In this document: positions 26,678 through 36,300 of the stretch, piece after piece | Layout: each line of letters opens with the position of its first letter | Position numbering within the stretch: the stretch's first letter is position 1 | Assembly: GCF_011799805.1 (NCBI RefSeq) | Contig: NZ_WXUB01000001.1 | Coordinates: forward strand, 124,001-188,000 | Origin: Maribellus sediminis | GTDB lineage: Bacteria > Bacteroidota > Bacteroidia > Bacteroidales > Prolixibacteraceae | DNA: 64,000 bases | Direction: 5' to 3' | The notes under the pieces: model-generated | Databases searched by the model: none | The model's input: only the letters and a program-made list of their open reading frames with translations | Told to the model about the DNA's origin: nothing | Made by a program: the position numbers and the translations under genes

Positions 26678-29137
26678 TTATTTTTTTCGTAATCGCAATG
26701 CATTGGTAATTACTGAAACCGAACTAAAGCTCATGGCAGTTGCTGCAATAATGGGACTCAGCAAAATGCCAAAAAACGGAAACAGGATTCCGGCAGCTAC
26801 CGGGACTCCAACCGAGTTGTAAACAAATGCAAAGAACAGGTTCTGTTTAATGTTCTTCATAACTTTATGACTCAACTCACGAGCCCTTACAATTCCATTC
26901 AAATCACCTTTTACAAGTGTTATTTCTGCACTCTCCATGGCGATATCGGTGCCGGTGCCCATGGCAATACCAATGTTTGCCCTGGTAAGTGCCGGTGCAT
27001 CGTTAATACCGTCGCCTGCCATGGCTACGATATGACCCTGGTCCTGTAATTCTTTTACTTTCCTGTTTTTGTCATCCGGAAGGCAGTTGGCAGAATAGCT
27101 GTCGAGCCCTATTTCATCGGCTACTGCCTTGGCGGTTTGTTCATTGTCGCCGGTAAACATGTGTACCTTTAAACCCTTTCGTTGCAATTCGTGAATGGCT
27201 TTTTTTGAGGTGGATTTTATGGAGTCGGCAACGCTGATAATTCCTTCTATGTTTTTAGTAGATATTACATACATCACTGTGTGGCCATAAGATTGCCATT
27301 CTTTTGCTTCATCTCGAACATCTCTTTCAGCGGTAATTCCAAAATCTTCTAACAAGCGGTGGTTTCCCAGACCAAATGTTTCATTTTTGTAAGTTGCCTT
27401 TACTCCTTTGCCGGTAATCGATTCAAAATCCTCTATTTTTTCGGTTTTGATCTTTTTCTCTTTAGCACCAGCAATAATGGATGCTGCAATGGGGTGTTCG
27501 CTGTTTGCTTCCAGGGATGCCGCCAGTTTCAACACTTCTTCATCGCTCATTTTACCGAACGATTTATAACTCTTGAGCGATGGTTTTCCTTCGGTAATGG
27601 TCCCGGTTTTATCGATTACCAGCGTATCAACCTTATTCATCTCTTCGATGGCACGCGCATCTTTTACCAGGACTCCGGACTGCGCCATTCGTCCCGAACC
27701 AACCATGATAGACATGGGTGTAGCAAGTCCAAGTGCACATGGACAGGCGACGATTAGAACCGCAACTGCATTTACAAAAGCGTAAACATAGGTCGGTTCG
27801 GGTCCCCAAATGGCCCAAATAATAAAAGTTGCTATGGCTACTGAAACCACAATCTGGACAAAATACTTCGAAATGGTATCCGCCATACTCTGAATAGGCG
27901 CCCGCGAGCGTCCGGCTTCATTCACCTGTTCCACAATTTGTGAAAGCAGGGTGTCTTCTCCAACTTTTTCTGCTTTCATTTCAAAGGCCGTTTTTCCGTT
28001 GACCGTTCCCCCGGTAACCTTGTCGTTTTTCTCCTTGTCGACCGGAATCGATTCACCGGTAATCATGCTTTCGTCGATCACGGCATTACCGTTCGTGATT
28101 ACTCCGTCGACGGGTATTTTCTCACCCGGTTTTACTTTCAGAATGTCGCCAACCTGCACCTTTTCAAGTGGTATTTCCATTTCTTCGCCTTCGCGAATGA
28201 TCCGGGCCACGGGAGGCGCAAGTTCCAGCAATGCCTTTATGGCTGAATTAGTTTTACTGTGTGCCTTTAACTCGAGCACCTGTCCCAGCAGCACTAGTGT
28301 AAGGATTACTGCGGCTGCTTCGAAATATACGTGAACATTGCCCTGTCCATCTTTAAATTGCGCAGGGAAGATGCCCGGCATGAGTATGGCAACTACACTA
28401 AACAAAAAAGCAGCCCCGACACCAATTGAAATTAGTGTCCACATGTTAGGACTGCGCCTGACTATTGAACTCCATCCACGTTTGAAAAAGTCCCATCCGG
28501 CATAAAAAACTACAGGAGTAGCCAATGCAAACTCAATCCAGTTCCAGACTTTTTCTGATGCAATGTTATTCAGTTTTAAAAAGGGAACCATTCCCGACAT
28601 GGCTATTATTAACAAAGGCAGGCTAAATCCTACCGCCAGCCAGAACTTACGAAGCATTTTTTTGTACGCTTTTTCTTCCTCGCTTACATTCCCGCTTTTT
28701 TCGGGAACCAGGTCCATCCCGCACTTCGGACAACTTCCGGGGTGGTCTTGTTTTACCTCCGGGTGCATTGGGCAGGTGTAAGTTGTATTTTTGCTGCTGC
28801 TTTTTTTGCTTTCTTCTTTTTTCAGATCCATGCCACAAACCGGACAAGAGCCTGGTTCATTGTACATTTTGTCGCCTTCGCAACGCATGGGGCAGTAGTA
28901 TTTGCCTTTTCCGTTTGATGATGCTTTATGTTGATGTTGGTGATTGTGTTGTTTATTATGCTCATGATGCTTGTGCGAACTACCACCGGCAGAATGATTG
29001 GCATGGTAAGATTGTCCTGCTTCTTCAACAGGAACAAGGTGCATGTTGCACACCGGACAATCACCCGGCTGGTCGTAGCTTTTATCGCCTTCGCAATGCA
29101 TCGGGCAGGCATATTTCTTTACTTTTTCCATATTCAT
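26678..29137 (-). CDS. Copper-type P1B ATPase with three N-terminal CPM..CPxC metal-binding repeats
   Basis: An 819-residue inner-membrane pump that exports Cu(I)/Ag(I) or a related metal using ATP. Instead of classical HMA domains it has three heavy-metal-binding repeats (residues 9-36, 80-105 and 120-146), each with CPM(H/R) followed by PG(D/S)CPxC(G/N)M, with a His-rich linker (45-71) between the first two. Then come the transmembrane and catalytic parts: TGES (360-363) in the actuator domain, the transport motif CPC (465-467) in VACPCALGLATP, phosphorylation site DKTGT (509-513), SEHPIAASI in the nucleotide domain, and GDGINDAPAL. The CPC plus C-terminal helix motifs fit CopA/CopB. It starts 19 bases after the SHOCT gene. 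Confidence 0.93.
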   Translation of the reverse strand: MNMEKVKKYACPMHCEGDKSYDQPGDCPVCNMHLVPVEEAGQSYHANHSAGGSSHKHHEHNKQHNHQHQHKASSNGKGKYYCPMRCEGDKMYNEPGSCPVCGMDLKKEESKKSSSKNTTYTCPMHPEVKQDHPGSCPKCGMDLVPEKSGNVSEEEKAYKKMLRKFWLAVGFSLPLLIIAMSGMVPFLKLNNIASEKVWNWIEFALATPVVFYAGWDFFKRGWSSIVRRSPNMWTLISIGVGAAFLFSVVAILMPGIFPAQFKDGQGNVHVYFEAAAVILTLVLLGQVLELKAHSKTNSAIKALLELAPPVARIIREGEEMEIPLEKVQVGDILKVKPGEKIPVDGVITNGNAVIDESMITGESIPVDKEKNDKVTGGTVNGKTAFEMKAEKVGEDTLLSQIVEQVNEAGRSRAPIQSMADTISKYFVQIVVSVAIATFIIWAIWGPEPTYVYAFVNAVAVLIVACPCALGLATPMSIMVGSGRMAQSGVLVKDARAIEEMNKVDTLVIDKTGTITEGKPSLKSYKSFGKMSDEEVLKLAASLEANSEHPIAASIIAGAKEKKIKTEKIEDFESITGKGVKATYKNETFGLGNHRLLEDFGITAERDVRDEAKEWQSYGHTVMYVISTKNIEGIISVADSIKSTSKKAIHELQRKGLKVHMFTGDNEQTAKAVADEIGLDSYSANCLPDDKNRKVKELQDQGHIVAMAGDGINDAPALTRANIGIAMGTGTDIAMESAEITLVKGDLNGIVRARELSHKVMKNIKQNLFFAFVYNSVGVPVAAGILFPFFGILLSPIIAATAMSFSSVSVITNALRLRKK

Positions 29138-29156
29138 GTTTTTCTTTCTCTATGGA

Positions 29157-29393
29157 TTAATGTGAAAGAACGCTTTTCTTTTCTTCGAACTCATCTTTGT
29201 TGATCTCGCCCCTTGCATAGCGCTCTTTTAAAATGTCAAGAGCCGATTTTCTTTCTGTTGAAACTGAGTTTCCAGAATTGACACTTTTGGTGACCGCCCA
29301 GATAATAAGTACCAGAATTGCCAGGCCAGCCAACCAGCCAAAGCCCATTCCCCAACTCATTCCATTCATTCCTGTTCCAATCATTCCGTACAT
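29157..29393 (-). CDS. Small membrane protein with C-terminal SHOCT motif
   Basis: A 78-residue protein: a Met/Gly-rich N-terminus (MYGMIGTGMNGMSWGMGFG), one membrane helix (WLAGLAILVLIIWAVTK), and a C-terminal SHOCT motif (ALDILKERYARGEINKDEFEEKK). Such proteins accompany copper-resistance genes in many bacteria; the Met-rich start could bind Cu(I) (inference). It has an unusually strong ribosome-binding site and begins a unit with the P-type ATPase, whose start is 19 bases after this stop. Confidence 0.88.
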   Translation of the reverse strand: MYGMIGTGMNGMSWGMGFGWLAGLAILVLIIWAVTKSVNSGNSVSTERKSALDILKERYARGEINKDEFEEKKSVLSH

Positions 29394-29399
29394 GATGTG

Positions 29400-29405
29400 C
29401 CTCCT
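29400..29405 (-). promoter_or_regulatory. Strong Shine-Dalgarno site of the SHOCT gene
   Basis: AGGAGG (within AAAGGAGG on the minus strand) lies 6 bases upstream of ATG 29393. Full Shine-Dalgarno sites are rare in this window, so this one fixes the start and suggests strong translation. Confidence 0.8.
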
Positions 29406-29490
29406 TTCTAAATTTTTACTACTGTAAAGTTACAATGCCGGCCTTCCAAATGCGTTACATCTTTTTTAAATTGATTTACACTATTTTAAG

Positions 29491-30051
29491 TCACACTTTA
29501 TCGATCGATTTGCGCTTTTGTTCTCCCAGTTTTTTATAGTAGGAAGGCGTAAATCCGGTTACTTTTTTAAACTGTCCTGATAGGTGGGCCACACTGCTGT
29601 ATCCCAGTTCCCAGGCAATCTCACTTAAGGTTTTTTCGTCGTACACCAGCAATTCTTTAACTCGTTCAATTTTCAGGTTAATGAGGTGCTTTTCGATGGT
29701 TGTACCTTCAATCGACGAAAACAAGGTGCTCAGATATGGATAATCAAGATTCAATTTACCGGTGAGGTAGTCCGAAAAATTCTCTTCGTGTTCGCCCGAG
29801 TGCTGATACACGTAATCGATTGACGCATTCCTGATCTTTTCAATCAGGCGGCTTTTGGCATCGTTGATGATTTCGAAACCAACTCTTTTTAATTGTTGGT
29901 TCACTTGTTTTACAGTTTCGTCGCGAAGTACTTCAGTAGTAGTCACCTTTCCCAATTGCACGTTTTCCACTTCAATACCTGCTTCACTGAAGATCTGCGA
30001 AACTACCATCACACAACGCTGGCAGACCATGTTCTTAATGTTTATATCCAT
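29491..30051 (-). CDS. AraC-type regulator with N-terminal CxxC HMA-like domain (copy 1)
   Basis: A 186-residue protein joining two parts. Residues 1-64 look like a heavy-metal-associated fold: strand INIKNMVC, then Cys10-x-x-Cys13 (CQRC) at the start of a helix, strands and a second helix (VKQVNQQLKRVGFEII). Residues 85-186 are an AraC DNA-binding domain with both helix-turn-helix units; the second reads SEIAWELGYSSVAHLSGQFKKVTGFTPSYYKK. The usual large sugar- or drug-sensing domain is absent. It is likely a one-component metal sensor for the surrounding copper genes (inference). A paralogue of identical layout sits at 38014-38589. It follows the CusB block by a small membrane-protein gene. 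Confidence 0.85.
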   Translation of the reverse strand: MDINIKNMVCQRCVMVVSQIFSEAGIEVENVQLGKVTTTEVLRDETVKQVNQQLKRVGFEIINDAKSRLIEKIRNASIDYVYQHSGEHEENFSDYLTGKLNLDYPYLSTLFSSIEGTTIEKHLINLKIERVKELLVYDEKTLSEIAWELGYSSVAHLSGQFKKVTGFTPSYYKKLGEQKRKSIDKV

Positions 30052-30105
30052 AATCGTAATTTTATCGCTAGAATTCCATGTTCATGGTTACGCTCTTTCG
30101 AATAT

Positions 30106-30318
30106 TTACGTCTCTTTTTTTGTTAAGTCGTTTACAGACAGTTTCTTTACCTCTATTTTGCGAGTCGGATGAGTTCCTTCCTCTTCGTTTTCTTCATTTA
30201 CGAACGAACAGGAGCGCATCTCGAATTTTGCATTTTTATCGAACAGCATTTTGATCCCCAGTGCCAGCATGACAATAGCAACCAAAACCACAGATACGAT
30301 AATTGTTTTGATGATCAT
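30106..30318 (-). CDS. Small single-pass membrane protein of unknown function
   Basis: A 70-residue protein with an N-terminal membrane helix (MIIKTIIVSVVLVAIVMLALGIKML) and a hydrophilic tail containing one cysteine (MRSCSFVNEENEEEGTH). I do not recognise a family. It starts 7 bases after the CusB-like adaptor stop and precedes the first HMA-AraC regulator by 54 bases, so it belongs to the Cus-type operon. Its size and topology resemble small membrane assembly factors, but no function can be assigned. Confidence 0.7.
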   Translation of the reverse strand: MIIKTIIVSVVLVAIVMLALGIKMLFDKNAKFEMRSCSFVNEENEEEGTHPTRKIEVKKLSVNDLTKKET

Positions 30319-30325
30319 GAGCGTC

Positions 30326-32137
30326 TTATTTAATCGTTTCTTTCGTCTCTCCGCAACTCAACATCATATCCCCGAAATACGGATTCCGGATTTCTTTTTC
30401 AGCGCTAAACCAGTAAGCTCCCTGATCGCCGTTGGCCATAGGGCAGTACTGATAATAAGTAGTGTCGTTGTCAAGCCCGAACATTTTCAGGCTTTTGTAC
30501 AATGCAAGATTTAAAGTGGCGTATTCTAATCTCTGCTCGTCAATGTTGTTGCTGTTACCAATTTTTTGCAATGCCGGTTTTAAGGTTTTTAGTTGATCCA
30601 TCCAGGCCATGTGGGCATCGCCTTTGAGGAGCTCCATTTCAACATTACCCAATGCATTGGCCGAATTTTTTGCTTCGGTACTCACTTTGGCTGCATCCGA
30701 AGCAATAAATGCCTCGTTCATTTTTAAGTAGGTTTCGTAAAAAGCAGTGAGTTGTTTCACAAATTTTGGATCGACTTTAACCTGTTCAATCACTGCATTT
30801 TCTTTATCAGAACTCATATTCATTTCGCCGTGATTGTGACCGGTTGTGATCGCTTCACCTCCGGGATTCATCATACTTTGTTTGCCTTGTAACTGAGCGG
30901 CTGCATCAATTTTGAATACGCCGTTGGTAGCAATTACCTCGCCTTCTTCGAGTCCTTCGGCTACCACATAATTATCGCCCGCTTCAGGTCCGAGTGTAAT
31001 TTCATGATACAGGAACGTTGGATTCTCGCGCTCCGGAACTTTTACGTAAACCACTGCTCGTTTTCCTGTCCACAGCACCGCTGATTTTGGCACAAGCAAC
31101 TGTTCCGAATTACTGGCTATGCGCGATGTAACGGTACCCGAAACAAACATCTCGGGTTTGATTTTTTGTCCGGGATTGCGTTGTTCCACCCTCACTTTTG
31201 CAATACGTGTTTTGGCATCGATGATCGGATCGATAAAAGCTACCTTGCCGCTAAATTTCTCAGCGGGTAACGACGGAATGATGAATTCAACCTTGTCGCC
31301 ACTTTTGACCCATGGAAGGTCGCTTTCGTAGGCATCAAACTGTATCCATACGGTGCTGAGATCCACAACTTTAAAAAGTGCGCTGCCTTCTTTTACGTAA
31401 TCGCCCAATGCCACGTGGCGCATGGTGACGGTCCCCGAGATGGGTGAAACCACATCGAAATGCACCTTCGGTTCGCCATTCTTTTCAATTTCGGCTACTT
31501 GTTCATCGCTAATGTCCCACAACCTGAGTTTGTTTTTTGCGGCATTGTACAGTGCCGGCCGGCTTTCCTTAAATTGTGCAGCCTCAATCAGCTCACGCTG
31601 TGCAGTAACCAGATCGGGTGAATAGATGGTGGCCAGTTTGTCGCCTTTTTTTACGTCCTGGCCTGTAAAATTGATGAACAGTTTTTCGATTCGGCCTCCA
31701 TAGCGGGCAGTTATAAAAGAAATATTGCGTTCGTCTTCCTGTACTTTTCCCTGCAGAAAGATTTCATTTTGCGGTGTTTCCAATTTTACAACTGTTGTAC
31801 GGATATTTGCCAGCTCGGCTGCCGCTTCCGTTAACATCAATTCATTCGGATTGGTGTTGTTTTCATCGTTTTGCATTGATGAAAGCGGAATAAGGTCCAT
31901 GCCGCAAATGGGGCAGTCACCCGGTTCGTTTTGTTTTATTTGCGGGTGCATCGAGCAGGTCCAGACGGTGGCTTCCTCTGCTCCATGATCGTGTCCTTCG
32001 TGGCTTTCAGTTGCTGATCCTGCTTCGGTACTTTCTCCCCCATTGTGGAAGAACAGCCAGCCCAGTAACAAACCGGCCGCCAGCACCACCAGCACCAGTT
32101 TGTAATTCGTTTTTATATTTTGAATGATCTCTTTCAT
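30326..32137 (-). CDS. cusB: CusB-type RND adaptor with metal-binding repeat and DUF3347 domain, pump 2
   Basis: A 603-residue periplasmic adaptor of a copper/silver efflux complex. After one membrane anchor (residues 13-30) and a His-rich stretch (ESHEGHDHG), residues 58-85 form one metal-binding repeat (WTCSMHPQIKQ...GDCPICGMDLIPL) of the same kind as in the P-type ATPase. The adaptor core follows, with the lipoyl and barrel domains (GGRIEKLFINFTGQDVKKGD; SPISGTVTMRHVALGDYVKEG). The last 150 residues form a DUF3347 domain (VKQLTAFYETYLKMNEAF...) ending in the Cys/Met-rich YYQYCPMANGDQGAYWFS and NPYFGDMMLSCGE, likely a second metal site. It starts 25 bases after the TolC gene of the same pump. 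Confidence 0.92.
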   Translation of the reverse strand: MKEIIQNIKTNYKLVLVVLAAGLLLGWLFFHNGGESTEAGSATESHEGHDHGAEEATVWTCSMHPQIKQNEPGDCPICGMDLIPLSSMQNDENNTNPNELMLTEAAAELANIRTTVVKLETPQNEIFLQGKVQEDERNISFITARYGGRIEKLFINFTGQDVKKGDKLATIYSPDLVTAQRELIEAAQFKESRPALYNAAKNKLRLWDISDEQVAEIEKNGEPKVHFDVVSPISGTVTMRHVALGDYVKEGSALFKVVDLSTVWIQFDAYESDLPWVKSGDKVEFIIPSLPAEKFSGKVAFIDPIIDAKTRIAKVRVEQRNPGQKIKPEMFVSGTVTSRIASNSEQLLVPKSAVLWTGKRAVVYVKVPERENPTFLYHEITLGPEAGDNYVVAEGLEEGEVIATNGVFKIDAAAQLQGKQSMMNPGGEAITTGHNHGEMNMSSDKENAVIEQVKVDPKFVKQLTAFYETYLKMNEAFIASDAAKVSTEAKNSANALGNVEMELLKGDAHMAWMDQLKTLKPALQKIGNSNNIDEQRLEYATLNLALYKSLKMFGLDNDTTYYQYCPMANGDQGAYWFSAEKEIRNPYFGDMMLSCGETKETIK

Positions 32138-32162
32138 TTCTTTCTTTTTTTAGGTCTTCAGT

Positions 32163-33395
32163 TTATTTTCCCATCAGGTATTTTATGTTTGAAATAGCCG
32201 CCTGCTTGTCGGTTTTGGCTTTTTCGAGTTCCAGCGCATATTTCAAAAGTTTGCGTTCCATGCGCAGCAACTCTTCGAAATTCTTTCCGCTGGTGGCGTA
32301 CTCGGTTTCCATGATATTCAGCGAACGCTGCGCTAGCGTGAGTTGCATATTGTACAATTCTATTCGCCGGTTGGCATCCATGTACTCCGTGTAAGCCGCT
32401 TCGAAAATCGCTTCAAGCATGTTGTCCTTGTTTTGCATTTCGAATGTTTTAGCCGATTCCTGCAGTACCACCTCTTTTACCATGGAGTTGTATTTATTTC
32501 GGTAAAGCGGAATGCTTAAGCCAATGCGGGGAAACATAAAAGCATCTTTCCCTTCCAGGTTCATTTCGCCTTTACCGACATTGATATAATCGAATCCGAC
32601 CGAAATTGAAGGGCTTCCCTGCTTGCGGGCTACTTCCTGTTTCAAACTGAACAGTTCCCGCTCCAGTTCCAGCTTCAACAACTGGTGGTTTTGAGCGCGA
32701 ATACTATCGAGGATGGCCACTTTTGAAAATTCAAGGTCGTTTGCCCATAAGTCGTTTGGCAATTTTACGGGTGTGTCCAGCGTGTCATTCAGCATTTGGT
32801 TGAAAAGTACCGTTTGCGAACGCATTTTATCCTTGAGCAATGCCAGTTGGTTCTCCAATTCACCGGTTTCCATTTCTATCCGGTATTCATCGACTGTTGA
32901 AACCAGTCCGGCTTCTATTTTAGCCACTGCCAGCTTCTGAAATGCCGATAAAATCTCCAGATTTTCACCGGTAATATCAATGGCTTTTTGCGTGAAGTAC
33001 AGGTTGAAATAGGTCCCCCTAACGTCGTTGAACAATTGCGATTTAGCTTCTTCAAACAATTCATATTTCACTTTAGCCGCCTGAACTGCCACATTTTCGC
33101 GGGCATTCAAAGTTCCGAACCAGGGAAACATCTGGGTAAGTGAAACCTTAAACCGCTGCGGGCCCATTCGGGTTTCCACCGGTTGAATAAAATATCCAAA
33201 TGCCAGTTGCGGATCGGGCAGGGCGCTCACCTGAGGAGCTACCTCCAAAGCCGCCATGTAGTCGTCGAATTTGGCTTTCAGTCCCGGATTATTTTCAGCT
33301 GCCGTTACCAGGTAGGTGTTCAGCTCATCCTGCGCTTTTGTTGGCATTGTTGCCAGAATCAGCAGGCTGCTGATGATATATATTAATTTCTTCAT
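32163..33395 (-). CDS. TolC-family outer-membrane channel of pump 2
   Basis: A 410-residue channel subunit with signal peptide MKKLIYIISSLLILATMPTKA. A longer frame from 33446 exists but runs into the RND gene; the ATG at 33395 has GGAGGG six bases upstream and starts directly with the signal peptide, so it is chosen. The TolC repeats are visible: FKVSLTQMFPWFGTLNARENVAVQ in the first half and MFPRIGLSIPLYRNKYNSM in the second, with long heptad helices (ELENQLALLKDKMRSQTVLF; NIMETEYATSGKNFEELLRM). The FPWFGTL element is typical of copper-pump channels of Bacteroidota. It starts 2 bases after the RND gene stop. Confidence 0.9.
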   Translation of the reverse strand: MKKLIYIISSLLILATMPTKAQDELNTYLVTAAENNPGLKAKFDDYMAALEVAPQVSALPDPQLAFGYFIQPVETRMGPQRFKVSLTQMFPWFGTLNARENVAVQAAKVKYELFEEAKSQLFNDVRGTYFNLYFTQKAIDITGENLEILSAFQKLAVAKIEAGLVSTVDEYRIEMETGELENQLALLKDKMRSQTVLFNQMLNDTLDTPVKLPNDLWANDLEFSKVAILDSIRAQNHQLLKLELERELFSLKQEVARKQGSPSISVGFDYINVGKGEMNLEGKDAFMFPRIGLSIPLYRNKYNSMVKEVVLQESAKTFEMQNKDNMLEAIFEAAYTEYMDANRRIELYNMQLTLAQRSLNIMETEYATSGKNFEELLRMERKLLKYALELEKAKTDKQAAISNIKYLMGK

Positions 33396-33397
33396 AA

Positions 33398-36300
33398 TTA
33401 ACCCTCCATTTTTTTGAGCTGTTTTTTTACCAGGCGTTCCTGCCACATGCTGTACAGAACTGGTACCACAAACATTGTCAGTACCTCAATGGTCATACCG
33501 CCAAACAGTGGAATGGCCATCGGAACCATAATATCCGATCCTTTTCCGGTGGAAGTAAGCACCGGTAACAGCGCAATCAATGTTGTAGCTGTGGTCATCA
33601 TGGCCGGGCGCACCCTTTTCGAGCCGGCCTCCAATACAATGGCACGCACTTCTTTTACGCTTGTGGGCTTGTGTTTTTCGTGCAATTGTTTCAGGTAAGT
33701 GCTTATCAAAACACCGTCGTCGGTGGCAACACCAAAGAGTGCGATAAATCCCACCCAAACGGCCACACTAAGGTTGATGGTTTGTACCTGGAAGAGATCG
33801 CGTAAGTTCATGCCTTCGATGCTGAAGTTTAGAAACCACGGTTGTGCATACAACCAGATCATGATAAATCCGCCGGCCAGTGCTACAATTATCCCCGAGA
33901 AAATGAGTGATGTTGAAGTGACTGACTGAAACTGAAAATACAGGATCAGGAAAATTATAAGCAGGGAGAGTGGTACCACGATCAGCAGACGTTTGGTAGC
34001 CCGGATCTGGTTCTCGTAATTCCCGGTGAAAACATAATTCACTCCGGCAGGAATCACTAATTCTCCCGTTTCGATTTTCTCTTTCAGAAATTGTTGTGCA
34101 TGTTCCACCACATCCACCTCGGCATAACCATCCTGTTTATCGAATATGACATAACCAACAAGGAAGGTGTTTTCGCTTTTTATCATTTGCGGACCACGGG
34201 TATACTGAATGTCTACCAGGGTACCCAAAGGGATCTGTGCACCTCCGGGTGTTGGAATCAAAATATTTTTCAGGTCTTCCGGGTCATCGCGGAATTCGCG
34301 GGCGTAACGTACCCTGATCGGGAAGCGCTCGCGGCCTTCAACAGTATTTCCCAGTTGCATTCCGCCAACTGCACTGCCAATTATCCGCTGCAGGTCCAGC
34401 ACCGAAATCCCGTATCGTGCAATGGCATCGCGGTTGATCTTCAGTTCGATATAAGGTTTCCCTACTATACGGTCGGCAAATACCGACATTGGTTTAACAC
34501 CTTCCACTTCTTTAAGTAAGGTTTCTAACTCCAGCCCAACTTTCTCTATGGTCTCCAGGTCGGGTCCAAAAACTTTTATTCCGATGGGTGCCCGCATACC
34601 GGTTTGCAGCATTACCAAACGTGTTTGAATGGGCTGTAATTTCGGTGCGGAAGTCAGTCCCGGAATATTGGCCTGCTGAACGATCTCATCCCAAATATCA
34701 TTAGGCGAATGAATTTCATCACGCCACTGACGCAGGTATTCACCGTTTTTGTCTTCAATTAACCGGTCTTTATCAATTATCCCGAATCCATCTGTTTCAG
34801 GATTATAAGTACCACCATCTTTTAAAAGATATGCTCCTTCGTCGTTCACTTTGAAACGCATGCGGTGCCCTTTGTCATTCAGCATGTATTCCGGTCGGTA
34901 GTTGATCACATTTTCATACATCGAAACCGGAGCCGGGTCGAGAGCAGAACTTACACGGCCCCATTTGCCGATCACATTCTCCACTTCAGGAATTGAGTTT
35001 ACTTTTTTATCGAGCAGGCGAATCACTTCCAGGTTTTCTTCAATACCCGAGTGTGGCATCGTTGTTGGCATCAGCAGGAAAGAACCTTCATCGAGTGAAG
35101 GCATAAATTCCTTTCCCAGTCCCGGGAAATTCCGGTCGGCCGATGCATAAAATTTGCCTGCCTTTATTTTTTCGGGAACAAACCCGAACAACTTATCAAA
35201 TCCCTGCCAGGTCATGATTCCGAAAGTGACTATCAGGATTGGGACGCTCAGGAATAGCCATTTGTGGTTAAGGCTCCAGCGTAAAATTACCGGGTAGAAA
35301 TATACCACGGATGATAAGGCGCCAAGCACAAATCCAACGATTATGGCAATATAGATGAAATTGGCAAAAGCGCTGTGTTGTGCACCCATCGGCATCCATG
35401 CCCGGGTTAAAAACCAGAGCACAACAAGCAATGTAATGGCTATATTGATGTAGTTAATTACTTTTTTGCTGAGCCATTTCTCGCTTAACAAGCCATTCAC
35501 ACCAAAAGCGGTCAGTGCAAGTGCAATGAAGTTCCCCGAAATTATTGCCAAAACAATTCCGGCAATTATCAGAACGCCGTTCCAGAAAAAGCGCATGCGT
35601 TTTTTATCCGATTTCAGCGAGAAAACAATATTGGCCAGCATCGGAATGATCATTAATCCCAGCAGCAGTGCCGAAACCATGGCAAAAGTTTTTGTGAAAG
35701 CCAGTGGCTTAAACAATTTCCCTTCGGCAGCCTGCATGGCAAAAACCGGCAGGAAACTAACGATGGTAGTTGTTAACGCAGTAATAACAGCACCGGCTAC
35801 TTCTACCGTTCCTTCATAAATGACCTGGGTGAGTTTTTTCCCTTTTGCACCTGCATTTTGTGGTAGCTCCAGATGTCGGATTATGTTTTCTGAAAACACA
35901 ATCCCAACATCCACCATCACGCCGATGGCAATGGCAATTCCCGAAAGTGCTACGATGTTGGCATCAACGCCAAACTGCCGCATGGTAATGAAGGTCATTA
36001 ACACACCAATAGGCAAGACACTCGAAATGAGAAAGGATGCACGCAGATTGAAAACGAGCACGATCACCACAATAATACTGATCAGTATTTCAAGTGTTAA
36101 TGCTTCTTCCAGTGTCCCCAATGTTTCCTTTATTAAACCGGTACGATCGTAAAACGGAACGATGGTAACTTTAGAAGTGGTTCCGTCTTCCAGCGTATGT
36201 GATGGCAAACCAGGAGCGATCTCTTCAATTTTAGCCTTAACATTTTCGATGGCTTGCATGGGGTTTGTGCCATAACGGGCAACCACTACACCACCTACGG

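Noticed and set aside
33396-33446. Longer N-terminus of the pump 2 TolC protein
   Set aside because: The extension overlaps the end of the RND gene; GGAGGG before ATG 33395 and the signal peptide support the shorter form.
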